From: Gammaproteobacteria bacterium | Lineage (GTDB): Bacteria; Pseudomonadota; Gammaproteobacteria; Enterobacterales; Psychrobiaceae | Length of the DNA stretch: 14,531 nucleotides | Assembly: GCA_013214885.1 (NCBI GenBank) | Contig: JABSRS010000047.1 | Location: 1 to 14,531 of the forward strand | Reading direction: 5' to 3' | Shown: positions 1 to 7,187 of the stretch, one piece after another | How the letters are laid out: each line of letters begins with the position of its first letter | Position numbering within the stretch: position 1 is the stretch's first letter | Made by a program: the position numbers and the translations under genes | The notes under the pieces: model-generated | What the model was told of the DNA's origin: nothing | Seen by the model: the letters and a program-made list of their open reading frames with translations, nothing else | Database searches by the model: none

Positions 1-2
1 TT

Positions 3-95
3 GCTATTTCTAATGTAGACACACGTACCTATGAAACAAAAATTATACATTCTGTCAACATTGTTAATAATGGCAATATGCTTCATTTTGATTAA
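3..95 (+). CDS. Possible 3' end of an upstream gene (partial)
   Basis: A frame open from the window edge gives about 30 residues ending ...NNGNMLHFD and a TAA stop at 93-95. Its composition is protein-like but too short to identify. A competing ORF in another frame runs from ATG 31 to a TAA at 109 and would encode a 26-residue peptide, a basic start followed by a hydrophobic stretch, like a lone signal anchor. At most one is likely to be real. The remaining bases up to the adaptor gene are very AT-rich and show no convincing promoter. Confidence 0.2.
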   Translation, partial: AISNVDTRTYETKIIHSVNIVNNGNMLHFD

Positions 96-333
96 AATCA
101 ATTTAACTTAAAAGACCATTAGTCAAACAGTTAGATGACACAAGTATATTATTTATAATAATTCAACGGTATATTTTTATGAAATTTCAAGTTTCTTATA
201 TTTTTTAAAGCAAGAAGTATATAAACTATTTAGAAAAATTAATCGTAATGACATAATATTAGGCAAAGTACAACAAGGTGATTTACAAGTAGAAATCAGT
301 GGTTATGGTGTATTACGTTCTGACAAACAAAAA

Positions 334-1365
334 TTGTTAACGGCCTTAACCGCGGCAACAGTCGAAGAGGTCGTCTTAAAGCCCGGAGCCAAGGTTACTT
401 CCGATTCAATATTGCTAAAATTAAGTAACCCAGAGCTTATGCAGAAACTTGAGCATTCATATATGGCCATCGCCAAAGAAAAAGCGAATCTGAGGCGAGT
501 AAAGCTTAATAACTCTCGTATTCTCTTAACTGAATCAGCACAACTATCAGAGCTTAATGCTTTCTATAAAAAAGCAAAATTAAAACGCGATGCCGAAGAG
601 GGTCTTGTAAAACAAAAAATTATCTCAAGATTAACTTATCAGACCTCAGTACTTGAGCAAGAGCAGTTATCAGAATCCGTAGAAATCCAACTAGAAAGAA
701 TGGCTCAGCTAAAATTAGTGAATAAAGAAGCAATTAATATCCAGCAAGGTGAAATTTTTCAGGTGGAAGCATTGCATCAAGCCATACAACATCGTGTTGA
801 TATGCTGACCGTCAGGGCTGGGATCGATGGGGTATTACAACGATTACCTGTAAAACTTGGTCAAAGCCTCGTTCCCGGTCAAGAACTCGCATTAATTGGC
901 AGTGTCGATGATCTACTTGCCTTAATAAAAATATCACAGACACAAGCCGAAAATGTTCAGGTAGGACATAATGCGACGGTCAAAATTAGAAGAGATCACA
1001 TCACAGGTATCGTGTCACGTATCACTCCTGAAGTGCAAGAAGGTACTATTGAAGTAGAAATAAAGTTCACACAAAAATTGCCCGATGCAGCTCGTCTTGA
1101 GCTAAGCGTCGATGCAATTATTTATACCGCAAAATTAGACAATGTTTTTTATTTAGAACGTCCGGTTAATATCCGCTCACATGCAAGCAAACCAATTTAT
1201 AAATTCGATAAAGAAAATAAGTTAGCACAGTTAACAACGTTAAGCTTTGGAGAAGCAGCTGGGCGGTATATTGAAATAAAAAAAGGCGCTAAGCTGAATG
1301 ACACCTTTATTTTAACCGATATGTCGAGCTTTAAAGGCAACGCTAAAATTAACATTACAAATTAA
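334..1365 (+). CDS. Efflux periplasmic adaptor (HlyD/MacA-like), start uncertain
   Basis: This is a membrane-fusion adaptor that would join an inner-membrane ABC permease to an outer-membrane channel. From the TTG at 334, residues ~5-35 form the first half of a lipoyl-like domain (VEEVVLKPGAKV), ~40-150 a long alpha-helical hairpin rich in Glu, Lys, Leu and Gln, ~155-195 the second lipoyl half (GIDGVLQRLPVKLGQSLVPG), and the rest beta-barrel. Family-like sequence clearly continues upstream in the same frame (QQGDLQVEISGYGVL, ~265-315), so 334 is not the natural start. The frame is open back to a TGA at 136-138 but has no ATG, GTG or TTG before 334, and no clear N-terminal membrane anchor. Either the 5' end has decayed, or translation starts elsewhere, for example at ATG 179 with a shift at the T6 run 201-206. 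It lies 19 bases before the ATPase gene, presumably in one operon. Confidence 0.8.
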   Translation: MLTALTAATVEEVVLKPGAKVTSDSILLKLSNPELMQKLEHSYMAIAKEKANLRRVKLNNSRILLTESAQLSELNAFYKKAKLKRDAEEGLVKQKIISRLTYQTSVLEQEQLSESVEIQLERMAQLKLVNKEAINIQQGEIFQVEALHQAIQHRVDMLTVRAGIDGVLQRLPVKLGQSLVPGQELALIGSVDDLLALIKISQTQAENVQVGHNATVKIRRDHITGIVSRITPEVQEGTIEVEIKFTQKLPDAARLELSVDAIIYTAKLDNVFYLERPVNIRSHASKPIYKFDKENKLAQLTTLSFGEAAGRYIEIKKGAKLNDTFILTDMSSFKGNAKINITN

Positions 1366-1384
1366 TAAACATGAGGATAGTGAC

Positions 1385-2092
1385 ATGAAAAAATTAAAAT
1401 TAAGCCTTAAAAATATCACCAAAGTGTTCGCTACACAAGAGGTTGAAACACACGCACTACAAAGTTTAGATTTAGATATATATGCAGGTGATTTTGTTTC
1501 TATTTGTGGCCCTTCAGGCTGTGGGAAATCAACATTACTCTCAATCCTTGGTTTACTTGATTTACCTAGTAGTGGCACGTTTATGATTGAAAATAAAGAC
1601 GTCAGCAATTTATCACTCACGGAAGCTGCAATAATTCGTAATGAGAAAATTGGGTTTATTTTCCAATCGTTTAACCTTATTGATGAGCTATCTGTATTTG
1701 AAAATGTTGCCCTACCTTTACGCTACAATCAAACAGCATTGAGTGAAAAAGAAATCTATGATCGTGTCACAAAATGCTTAGCCAGAGTCGATATGTGCCA
1801 TCGTATTCAACATAAGCCAAACCAATTGTCTGGTGGACAGCAACAGCGCATAGCCATAGCTCGAGCCTTAGTAGGAAACCCTGCTATTTTGCTAGTCGAT
1901 GAAGCGACGGGTAACTTAGATGCTAAAAACGGTGATGCGGTAATGACCATGCTGAAAGAACTCAATAACGAAGGCACCACTATTTGCATGGTAACGCATG
2001 ATCCCCGTTATGCAGATCATGCCACTACACGTTTGCATTTAATGGACGGTAAAATTGTCGCTGATGCTGAAAGATTAGCGGAGCTCATATAA
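1385..2092 (+). CDS. ABC transporter ATP-binding protein, LolD/MacB type
   Basis: This cytoplasmic ATPase would drive the permease encoded next to it. All nucleotide-binding motifs are visible in 235 residues: Walker A GPSGCGKS at 42-49, Q-loop at Q94 (FIFQSFNL), signature LSGGQ at 148-152, Walker B ILLVDE at 168-173 and switch histidine H205 (VTHD). The motif after Walker B reads DEATGNLD instead of the usual DEPTGNLD of MacB/LolD/FtsE proteins, a conservative change. The ATG at 1385 follows a GAGGATAGTGAC ribosome-binding region, and the length is normal for the family. The stop overlaps the permease start by one base, so the two are probably translationally coupled. Substrate cannot be told from sequence. 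Confidence 0.95.
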   Translation: MKKLKLSLKNITKVFATQEVETHALQSLDLDIYAGDFVSICGPSGCGKSTLLSILGLLDLPSSGTFMIENKDVSNLSLTEAAIIRNEKIGFIFQSFNLIDELSVFENVALPLRYNQTALSEKEIYDRVTKCLARVDMCHRIQHKPNQLSGGQQQRIAIARALVGNPAILLVDEATGNLDAKNGDAVMTMLKELNNEGTTICMVTHDPRYADHATTRLHLMDGKIVADAERLAELI

Positions 2093-4527
2093 TGGATCTC
2101 TCTAGAGAACTTAAAAATAGCCTAGCTAGTCTCAGTATTGTACCAGGTTATGTATTAACTATTGTCTTAACATTAGGGCTGACACTTGGCGTACTTGTCT
2201 CGATGTTTAACCTAAATTTTTTACTTAACTTTGAGCCATTACCTTACCCGAATCAGGATCGTCTGGTTATTAGTAATTGGGAACATAAAGATGATGGTCG
2301 ATTACGTTTTTCTAATGCCCAAAACTATCCAGGCCTCCGAGAAATGGCCTCTAATCGTGATTTGTTTGAACAGTTAAGCTTCATTAAGTATGGCGAAGAA
2401 ATACAGCAAAACGATAGTAAAAAATCAAAAATACTAGTTGCTTATACCGGACCTGAGTTAATGGAAATGCTAGCAACTCCTTTTGAGTTAGGGCGTGGAT
2501 TTCAAGAAACAGAAGCAAAAGACACTAACAACTCGGTCGCGGTGATTAGCCATCAATTCTGGCAACAACACTTTGGGGGTGAGCCGAATATTATTGGTCA
2601 GGTGATCCAATTTAAGGACATAAACTTTTCAATTATTGGTGTTACAGCTAGCAAATTTATTGAGCCTCAACTTATGGCTGTAGGACGTAAAACTCAGGTC
2701 TGGGTACCTTGGGATTTTGTCAATGAAACAGAAAAAGATGATGCTAATTGGGGATTATTTTTCATTGATATATTTATGGTCGGTAAAGTAAAATTAGAGC
2801 AATCAATAATTCAAGCTGAACATATCTTAACCACTCGTATTAATGATACATTTAAAAGCGAAGTTGCCGGTGTACCCTATTTTGATAAACGTGAAATTAC
2901 CGTCACATTACCAAAATTTGAACAAGTAATTTTAGGTGATGCCACCTCAAGAACACTAATGGTGCTTATTGGTGTCTTTGTGTTAATGCTTATTGCGGCT
3001 GTTAATATTACTAACTTAGTCATGGCAAGAGCTGCTAATAATCAACGAAAATTTAGTATTCAGGCCGCGCTTGGTGCACGTAAAGTGCATATATTCTGTA
3101 ATATTTTTTCTGAAATTTGGCTAGTGATGACAGCAGCGAGCTTTTTAGCGATTGTCGTTGCATATATCAGCAATAATCTGTTAATTAATTATACCCAAGA
3201 ATATATTCCTCGTGTCAACGAACTCAGTATTAATGGAGCCACTCTTGTTTTTACCTTTAGTGTTGCTTGGCTCTTAGCGCTTATTTTTGCAATAGTAACC
3301 GTACAACAAATAAAATATAGAAAGCTCGCACTTGCTTTACAAGCTAGTGGTAAAGGGGCGGGTTTACAAATATCGAAAAAAGTACGTACTTTTTTAATGA
3401 TTAGCCAAGTTGCACTCAGCGCTGTACTGGTTACCTGTAATATTTATGTACTCAGTACCTCATTAGAGTCAGTTAACAAGCCCATTGGCTTTAACATCCA
3501 AGAGCTCTCATATATTGATGTCGATTTAGGCGGGGTGAATTTATCGACACGAGATGAATGGGTTAGTATGCTAAAAGAAATTAAGAGCCGATTAATAGAA
3601 CACCCAGCAATAAAAGACATCAGTATAGCCTCAAATGCTCCCATGGCGAGAACCATAAATATGGAATGGACTGTGGCCGTAACAACAGAGCTTGGTGGAG
3701 GAAAAAAAATTGGTCCCGGCATTGCTTTAATCGATGAGAATTATATTCCTATCATCGAATTACCCATAATTGAAGGACGAAACTTTTCGTCTAATGAGGC
3801 TATTGAGCGAACCAAATATGCGGTTATCAATCAAACTATGGCTAATATGATAGATATGAATGAAAGTGCGATCGGTAAACCGTTATATTTTCCACGCCAA
3901 AAAGTTCCCTATCTTGTTATTGGGGTTGTAAAAGACATGACAATTCCTGAGCAAAATGACAGTCCCAGAATGTATATCCCTAGCATTAATGCTGCTAGTT
4001 TTATGTTAAAATTTCATGAAGGACAAGCACCTAATGCAGAGCAGTTAAATCATTTATTAGAACAAATACATTCACAAGCGTATTTGCATGATATGTATAG
4101 TATGGAGGAAATCCATCATAACAAAGTTTCACTCGACCAGATCTTTGCATGGTGTTCCGCATCTTTGGCTCTGCTATCTCTAGTATTGGCTGGTGTTGGT
4201 ATCTACGGTATGTTTAGCTATACCATTGCTTTACGAAAGTTTGAATTAGGTATTAGGATGGCAATTGGAGCAACTCCGAAACGAATTACAACGCTAATTT
4301 TAGTTGATGCATTTATACCAGTAATTATTGGATTATTCGCGAGTGTAATGGTGCTATATGGACTTTACTTATACATCAATAGTGCAACAGACTACGTAGT
4401 AAGTGTACAATATAAAGGCTTAATTACTGCCGCGTTATTAATTTTAATAACTTCTATGATAGCTGGTGTTATGGCTATAAAAAGTACCATTAGCAAATCA
4501 GCGATTCATGCATTAAATGATCGGTAA
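2092..4527 (+). CDS. ABC transporter permease with two FtsX domains (MacB_PCD type)
   Basis: This 811-residue inner-membrane permease is the partner of the preceding ATPase. One membrane helix (~17-46) leads to a first periplasmic core domain (~47-280). Helices at ~290-310, ~340-362 and ~383-405 form the first FtsX domain. A fifth helix (~433-452) precedes a second periplasmic domain (~460-680), followed by helices at ~686-707, ~735-762 and ~778-800. Both FtsX units carry the conserved cytoplasmic motif (SIQAALGARKVHI and GIRMAIGATPKRI), so the protein is a tandem duplication of the MacB/FtsX unit, as in macrolide-export-type and lipoprotein-release permeases of eight helices. Such duplicated permeases can work as a single chain, consistent with only one permease gene here. 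Substrate is not predictable; peptide, antibiotic or lipid export are family possibilities. Confidence 0.92.
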   Translation: MDLSRELKNSLASLSIVPGYVLTIVLTLGLTLGVLVSMFNLNFLLNFEPLPYPNQDRLVISNWEHKDDGRLRFSNAQNYPGLREMASNRDLFEQLSFIKYGEEIQQNDSKKSKILVAYTGPELMEMLATPFELGRGFQETEAKDTNNSVAVISHQFWQQHFGGEPNIIGQVIQFKDINFSIIGVTASKFIEPQLMAVGRKTQVWVPWDFVNETEKDDANWGLFFIDIFMVGKVKLEQSIIQAEHILTTRINDTFKSEVAGVPYFDKREITVTLPKFEQVILGDATSRTLMVLIGVFVLMLIAAVNITNLVMARAANNQRKFSIQAALGARKVHIFCNIFSEIWLVMTAASFLAIVVAYISNNLLINYTQEYIPRVNELSINGATLVFTFSVAWLLALIFAIVTVQQIKYRKLALALQASGKGAGLQISKKVRTFLMISQVALSAVLVTCNIYVLSTSLESVNKPIGFNIQELSYIDVDLGGVNLSTRDEWVSMLKEIKSRLIEHPAIKDISIASNAPMARTINMEWTVAVTTELGGGKKIGPGIALIDENYIPIIELPIIEGRNFSSNEAIERTKYAVINQTMANMIDMNESAIGKPLYFPRQKVPYLVIGVVKDMTIPEQNDSPRMYIPSINAASFMLKFHEGQAPNAEQLNHLLEQIHSQAYLHDMYSMEEIHHNKVSLDQIFAWCSASLALLSLVLAGVGIYGMFSYTIALRKFELGIRMAIGATPKRITTLILVDAFIPVIIGLFASVMVLYGLYLYINSATDYVVSVQYKGLITAALLILITSMIAGVMAIKSTISKSAIHALNDR

Positions 4528-4571
4528 ATACTTTGACTGATTGAGGTGGTAAACTGTTGCTTAGTCTCAAT

Positions 4572-4603
4572 AGAGACCACATAATTAACCTTATATGGTC
4601 TCT
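4572..4603 (+). terminator. Stem-loop after the efflux operon, weak terminator
   Basis: AGAGACCACATAA (4572-4584) pairs with TTATATGGTCTCT (4591-4603), 13 positions with one G-T-type mismatch, around a six-base loop. It lies 45 bases after the permease stop. The tract that follows (CTTGATTTGTTTG) is T-rich but not a clean U-run. The left arm can also pair with an upstream GTCTC (4564-4568), giving an alternative small hairpin. Confidence 0.5.
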
Positions 4604-4609
4604 CTTGAT

Positions 4610-4805
4610 TTGTTTGTACCAACGCATTCTTTTGTGTACCCAAGATACTGATATGCGAAAGTCATTCGATGGCCTAAGCGCCATGGTTAAGTCGGTGATG
4701 AAACAAAATCCAATCAATGGTGATTGGTTTGTGTTTGTTAACCGCCGACGAACGATGATGAAAATATTGTATTTTTCACGAGGCGGCTATTGTTTATGGG
4801 CGAAA
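4610..4805 (+). pseudogene. IS66-family tnpB (Orf2) fragment
   Basis: The translated piece TDMRKSFDGLSAMVKSV ... FVFVNRRR ... KILYFSRGGYCLW is the characteristic core of IS66 Orf2 (TnpB) accessory proteins. The amino end is broken: FVPTHS, typical of the TnpB start, is read in one frame from about 4610, and LCTQDTDMRKS in the next frame from 4629, so there is a frameshift near 4628-4634. The 3' half of the gene is missing; after GYCLWAK the sequence becomes an IS630-type transposase. Non-functional remnant. Confidence 0.8.
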
Positions 4806-5137
4806 GGCACTCGACCTCGTGCTGTAAAACAACAGCAATTCGAATATGTCTATTTTTTGGCGCGGTTTGTCCATCGACAGGCGCTACTGAAGCAATCATT
4901 GCTCCATACATCGACATGGAGATCATGTATGAACATCTACGCTTAAATTCCTAACGTACCAAAGATGGGCGCCATGCCGTTATAATCGTCGATGGAGCGG
5001 GTTGGCATCAAGAATACCTAGCTGACGATTTGATGATATCGTTATATGAATGTAGTCGTGCATGGAATAGTTTTATTAGCGACGTTGATCGAGTGAAGAA
5101 ACTTTGCTCTAGAGACTGGATTAAAGTGGGATGTTAA
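4803..5137 (+). pseudogene. IS630-family transposase remnant
   Basis: GTRPRAVKQQQFEY, then FGAVCPSTGATEAIIAPY, GRHAVIIVDGAGWH and AWNSFISDVDRVKKLCSRDW are hallmark segments of IS630-type DDE transposases, in the right order. At least three lesions are visible: a one-base frameshift at the T6 run 4853-4858, an in-frame TAA at 4952-4954 (where a CAA Gln codon would be expected), and an internal deletion after HQEYLADD (about 5024-5032) that removes the usual stretch with the catalytic Glu. The 5' part is replaced by IS66 tnpB sequence. No terminal repeats were recognised. Confidence 0.8.
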
Positions 5138-5148
5138 TTAATTTAATT

Positions 5149-5533
5149 GTAAGCGTCTAGCAAAAGGCGCATAACAATATGCTCGTTGACTCATTAAGCT
5201 TCTTTTATTTTAATTAAAGGTGCGATATGAGAAAGTTTAGAAGCAAAAATGAATGGTTAGCAGTCATTAAAGAGCAACAGCTAAGTGGTTTGAGTATTAT
5301 TGAATTCTGCCAACAACACTCCCTTTCAACCACCACTTTCTATAGTGCGCGCGCAAAGATTTTAGGTAAAGCATCCTCACGGTCGACTTTTCTAAAAGCA
5401 ACGATAACTAGAGAAACTCAACATGTAGAAGTCTTGTCGACACAAGATGTTTTCAGGCTAAAAACAAGATATGCAGAGCTGGTGCTACCCAGTAGCTGCA
5501 CCAGTCAGTTTGTTCTTGAGATCCTAAAAGAAG
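5149..5533 (+). mobile_element. IS66-family element, left end only
   Basis: GTAAGCGTCT at 5149-5158 is an IS66-type terminus; the same ten bases, inverted, end the IS66 remnant at 14425-14434. Inside it lies tnpA, the first gene of the usual tnpA-tnpB-tnpC order. The element is cut at 5533/5534 where an IS3 copy begins, and no tnpB or tnpC follows on the far side, so the rest was lost or moved. Confidence 0.75.
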
Positions 5534-5562
5534 TGGACCCTCAAAATCGGACACGATATTAA
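5227..5562 (+). pseudogene. tnpA: IS66 accessory protein TnpA, truncated at its 3' end
   Basis: The 111-residue ORF begins MRKFRSKNEWLAVIKEQQ and has SGLSIIEFCQQHSLSTTTFY, the helix-turn-helix-like core of IS66 Orf1/TnpA, then the C-terminal strand/helix SQFVLEILKEV. The ATG at 5227 is preceded by AAAGGTGCG, a good ribosome-binding site. The native coding part ends at 5533; the last eight or so residues (DPQNRTRY) are read out of the left terminus of the IS3 element. Little is lost because family members usually end close to this point. TnpA assists transposition together with TnpB and TnpC, both absent here, so it is probably functionless. Confidence 0.75.
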
Positions 5563-5607
5563 GTGATTAATCTGTTTTAATAACTAGCATCACCGCTGGA
5601 GTAGATT

Positions 5608-5892
5608 ATGACTAGGAAACGTAGAAACCACTCACCAGAGTTTAAAGCTAAGGTGGCATTAGCCGCTGCTAAAGGGGATAAAACGCTATCAGAGTTAGCG
5701 CAGCAATTTAGTCTTCATGCCAATCAAATTACCACCTGGAAACAGGAATTACTGAAGAACGCCTCGTCTATATTTGATGGGAAATCGCCACTAGCCAAAG
5801 TTAATGACGTAAAGGAGGTCGACAAGTTACACGCTAAAATTGGTCAGTTAACGATGGAAAATGATTTTTTGGCCAAGGTGCTCGATCATTAA
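5608..5892 (+). CDS. IS3-family transposase OrfA
   Basis: The 94-residue OrfA carries the DNA-binding region of the transposase. Residues ~10-50 (SPEFKAKVALAAAKGDKTL, then LAQQFSLHANQITTWKQELL) form the standard IS3 helix-turn-helix, and residues ~72-90 (VDKLHAKIGQLTMENDFLA) the leucine-zipper-like helix used for dimerisation. The ATG at 5608 follows a CTGGAG site. OrfA alone ends at TAA 5890-5892; a -1 ribosomal slip at 5865-5871 would fuse it with OrfB to make the full transposase. Confidence 0.92.
   Translation: MTRKRRNHSPEFKAKVALAAAKGDKTLSELAQQFSLHANQITTWKQELLKNASSIFDGKSPLAKVNDVKEVDKLHAKIGQLTMENDFLAKVLDH
5865..5871 (+). other. Programmed -1 frameshift site (T TTT TTG)
   Basis: The heptamer T TTT TTG is correctly phased with OrfA codons (GAT TTT TTG). 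After a -1 slip the new frame is open through OrfB without a stop (FFGQGARSLNRAQRKDS...). This is the usual IS3-family way to make the OrfAB transposase. No downstream stimulatory hairpin was examined in detail. Confidence 0.7.
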
Positions 5893-5957
5893 ATCGGGCC
5901 CAGCGAAAGGATTCGCTGGATAAAACCAACAAAGTCTCTATCACGCGTCAATGCCAG

Positions 5958-6734
5958 ATGCTTAATATCGCACGCTCTACAGCATATTACTGCCCAATAG
6001 GTATTTCTGATGATGAGCTAGCGCTGCGAAAAACGATTGACGAGATCCACCTTGAACACCCATACATGGGAAGTCGACGCATTCGTACCGAGCTGGTCAA
6101 ACTTGGAAAAAATGTCAATCGTAAGCGTGTCATTCGACTCATGATAGCAATGGGCATTGGCGCTGTGTATCCTAAACAGCGAACAACGATCGCCGATAAA
6201 TCGCATAAAATTTATCCCTATTTATTGCGTGATATTGATATTGTCTATGCAAATCAAGTGTGGGCGATCGACATCACCTACATTCCGATGAAGAAAGGTT
6301 TTCTTTATCTTGTGGCTATAATCGATTGGTACAGCCGTAAAATATTGTCCTCTAGGCTCTCCAACACAATGGATACACAGTTCTGTTTAGATGCGCTAGA
6401 CGAGGCATTAAAGCTCTATGGCAAGCCTGAAATCTTCAATTCGGATCAAGGAAGTCAATTCACTAGTAATGAATTTACCGCCAAGTTAAAAGCGAACGAT
6501 ATCAGGATTAGCATGGATGGAAAAGGCTGCTGGGTTGACAATGTGATGATCGAGCGTTTCTGGAGAAGCTTGAAATATGAAGAGGTCTATTTAAAGGCCT
6601 ACGAGACGCCCAAAGAAGCAGAACTTGAAATTAGCCACTATATAGTGTTTTATAATGAGCAGCGATACCATCAAAGTCTGAACGATTTAACACCTGATCA
6701 GGTTTTTTTTGCTAGACAAAGGTTCGCTGCATAA
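5958..6734 (+). CDS. IS3-family transposase OrfB (DDE integrase domain)
   Basis: This is the catalytic half of the transposase, an rve/integrase-core protein. The triad is intact: Asp in WAIDITYI (codon 6270), Asp in NSDQGSQFTS (codon 6444) and Glu in MIERFWRSLKYEEVY (codon 6552), giving the DD(35)E spacing of the family. The amino part (HPYMGSRRIRTELVKLGKNV) is the HTH_21-type region. The ATG at 5958 is only the first ATG; the frame is open upstream to the slippery site at 5865, and the functional product is most likely the OrfAB fusion. No internal stop or frameshift is seen. Confidence 0.92.
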   Translation: MLNIARSTAYYCPIGISDDELALRKTIDEIHLEHPYMGSRRIRTELVKLGKNVNRKRVIRLMIAMGIGAVYPKQRTTIADKSHKIYPYLLRDIDIVYANQVWAIDITYIPMKKGFLYLVAIIDWYSRKILSSRLSNTMDTQFCLDALDEALKLYGKPEIFNSDQGSQFTSNEFTAKLKANDIRISMDGKGCWVDNVMIERFWRSLKYEEVYLKAYETPKEAELEISHYIVFYNEQRYHQSLNDLTPDQVFFARQRFAA

Positions 6735-6785
6735 CTTGGATTGATCACTTAAAAACTAAGGATATGTGTCCAACCAAAGGGATCC

Positions 6786-7131
6786 ACTTCTCGCTGCGAA
6801 AGAGGTATTTTCGATTTCTTAGCGGAAGCACCTTTGCATCCCGATCAAATAGCTTTCCTAGATGAAATCGTTGAGTACCTTATAAAAAATGGAACAATGG
6901 AGCCTAAGATGGTGTTTGATATACCATTTACGAACATTTACGAACATTTACGAACATTTACGAACATTTACGAACATTTACGAACATTTACGAACATTTA
7001 CGAACATTCACGGTCAAGGAATAGCTGGTGTATTTGATGAGGGTTCGAGTAAAAAAGATATAGAGTTGGTGCGTCATGTGAACGAAAAAATACACCATTT
7101 ATTTTACTTAGCAAGAATCGGGTCGAGCTAG
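6786..7131 (+). pseudogene. C-terminal remnant of type I restriction subunit R (HsdR-like)
   Basis: Sequence directly after the IS3 end reads FDFLAEAPLHPDQIAFLDEI, then EYLIKNGTMEPKMVFDIPFT; after a tandem repeat it resumes in a different frame as NIHGQGIAGVFDEGSSKKDI, then ELVRHVNEKI, stopping at TAG 7129-7131. This matches the pattern at the C-terminus of HsdR-type restriction helicases (hydrophobic helix, PFT, G-x-x-G-x-F, closing helix). Only about 100 codons remain; the motor and nuclease domains are not in the window. The first frame ends early at 7037 because eight copies of a 10-bp repeat shift it. Family assignment rests on motif memory and is moderate. Confidence 0.6.
6923..7010 (+). 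repeat. 10-bp tandem repeat CGAACATTTA, eight copies
   Basis: Seven perfect copies occupy 6931-7000, an eighth ends CGAACATTCA (7001-7010), and a partial copy (ACCATTTA) precedes them. The repeat lies inside the HsdR-like reading frame. With one, four, seven or ten copies the two halves are in frame; with the present eight they are not. In the in-frame form each three units would add the ten residues TNIYEHLRTF. Confidence 0.95.
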
Positions 7132-7150
7132 TGAAATTAAGTCTTTATAG

Positions 7151-7187
7151 TGATTAAACTACAAACATAAAAAGAAAGGTTTAATCA
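7151..7187 (+). promoter_or_regulatory. Inverted repeat bracketing the ribosome-binding site of the SDR gene
   Basis: TGATTAAAC (7151-7159) and GTTTAATCA (7179-7187) are perfect 9-bp complements 19 bases apart. The right arm includes the last G of the AGAAAGG ribosome-binding site and the first A of the ATG. It could be a protein operator (arms 28 bp apart centre to centre) or an RNA hairpin masking the translation start. Confidence 0.4.

Larger units (their letters stand above)
5534..6786 (+). mobile_element. IS3-family insertion sequence, apparently complete
   Basis: The element is about 1253 bp. The left terminus starts TGGACCC with GGACAC sixteen bases in; the right terminus, read inward on the other strand, starts TGGATCC with GGACAC at the same offset, an imperfect inverted repeat. 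It encodes OrfA and OrfB with a slippery heptamer between them and an undamaged catalytic triad, so it may still be active. The OrfA style resembles the IS51-like subgroup. The bases outside differ (AAG at 5531-5533, CTT at 6787-6789), so there is no target-site duplication. Confidence 0.85.

Noticed and set aside
5186..5214. TTGACT and TTTAAT hexamers with 17-base spacing ahead of IS66 tnpA
   Set aside because: Transcription would begin about six bases before the ATG and leave out the AAAGGTG ribosome-binding site, so it is not a convincing promoter for this gene.
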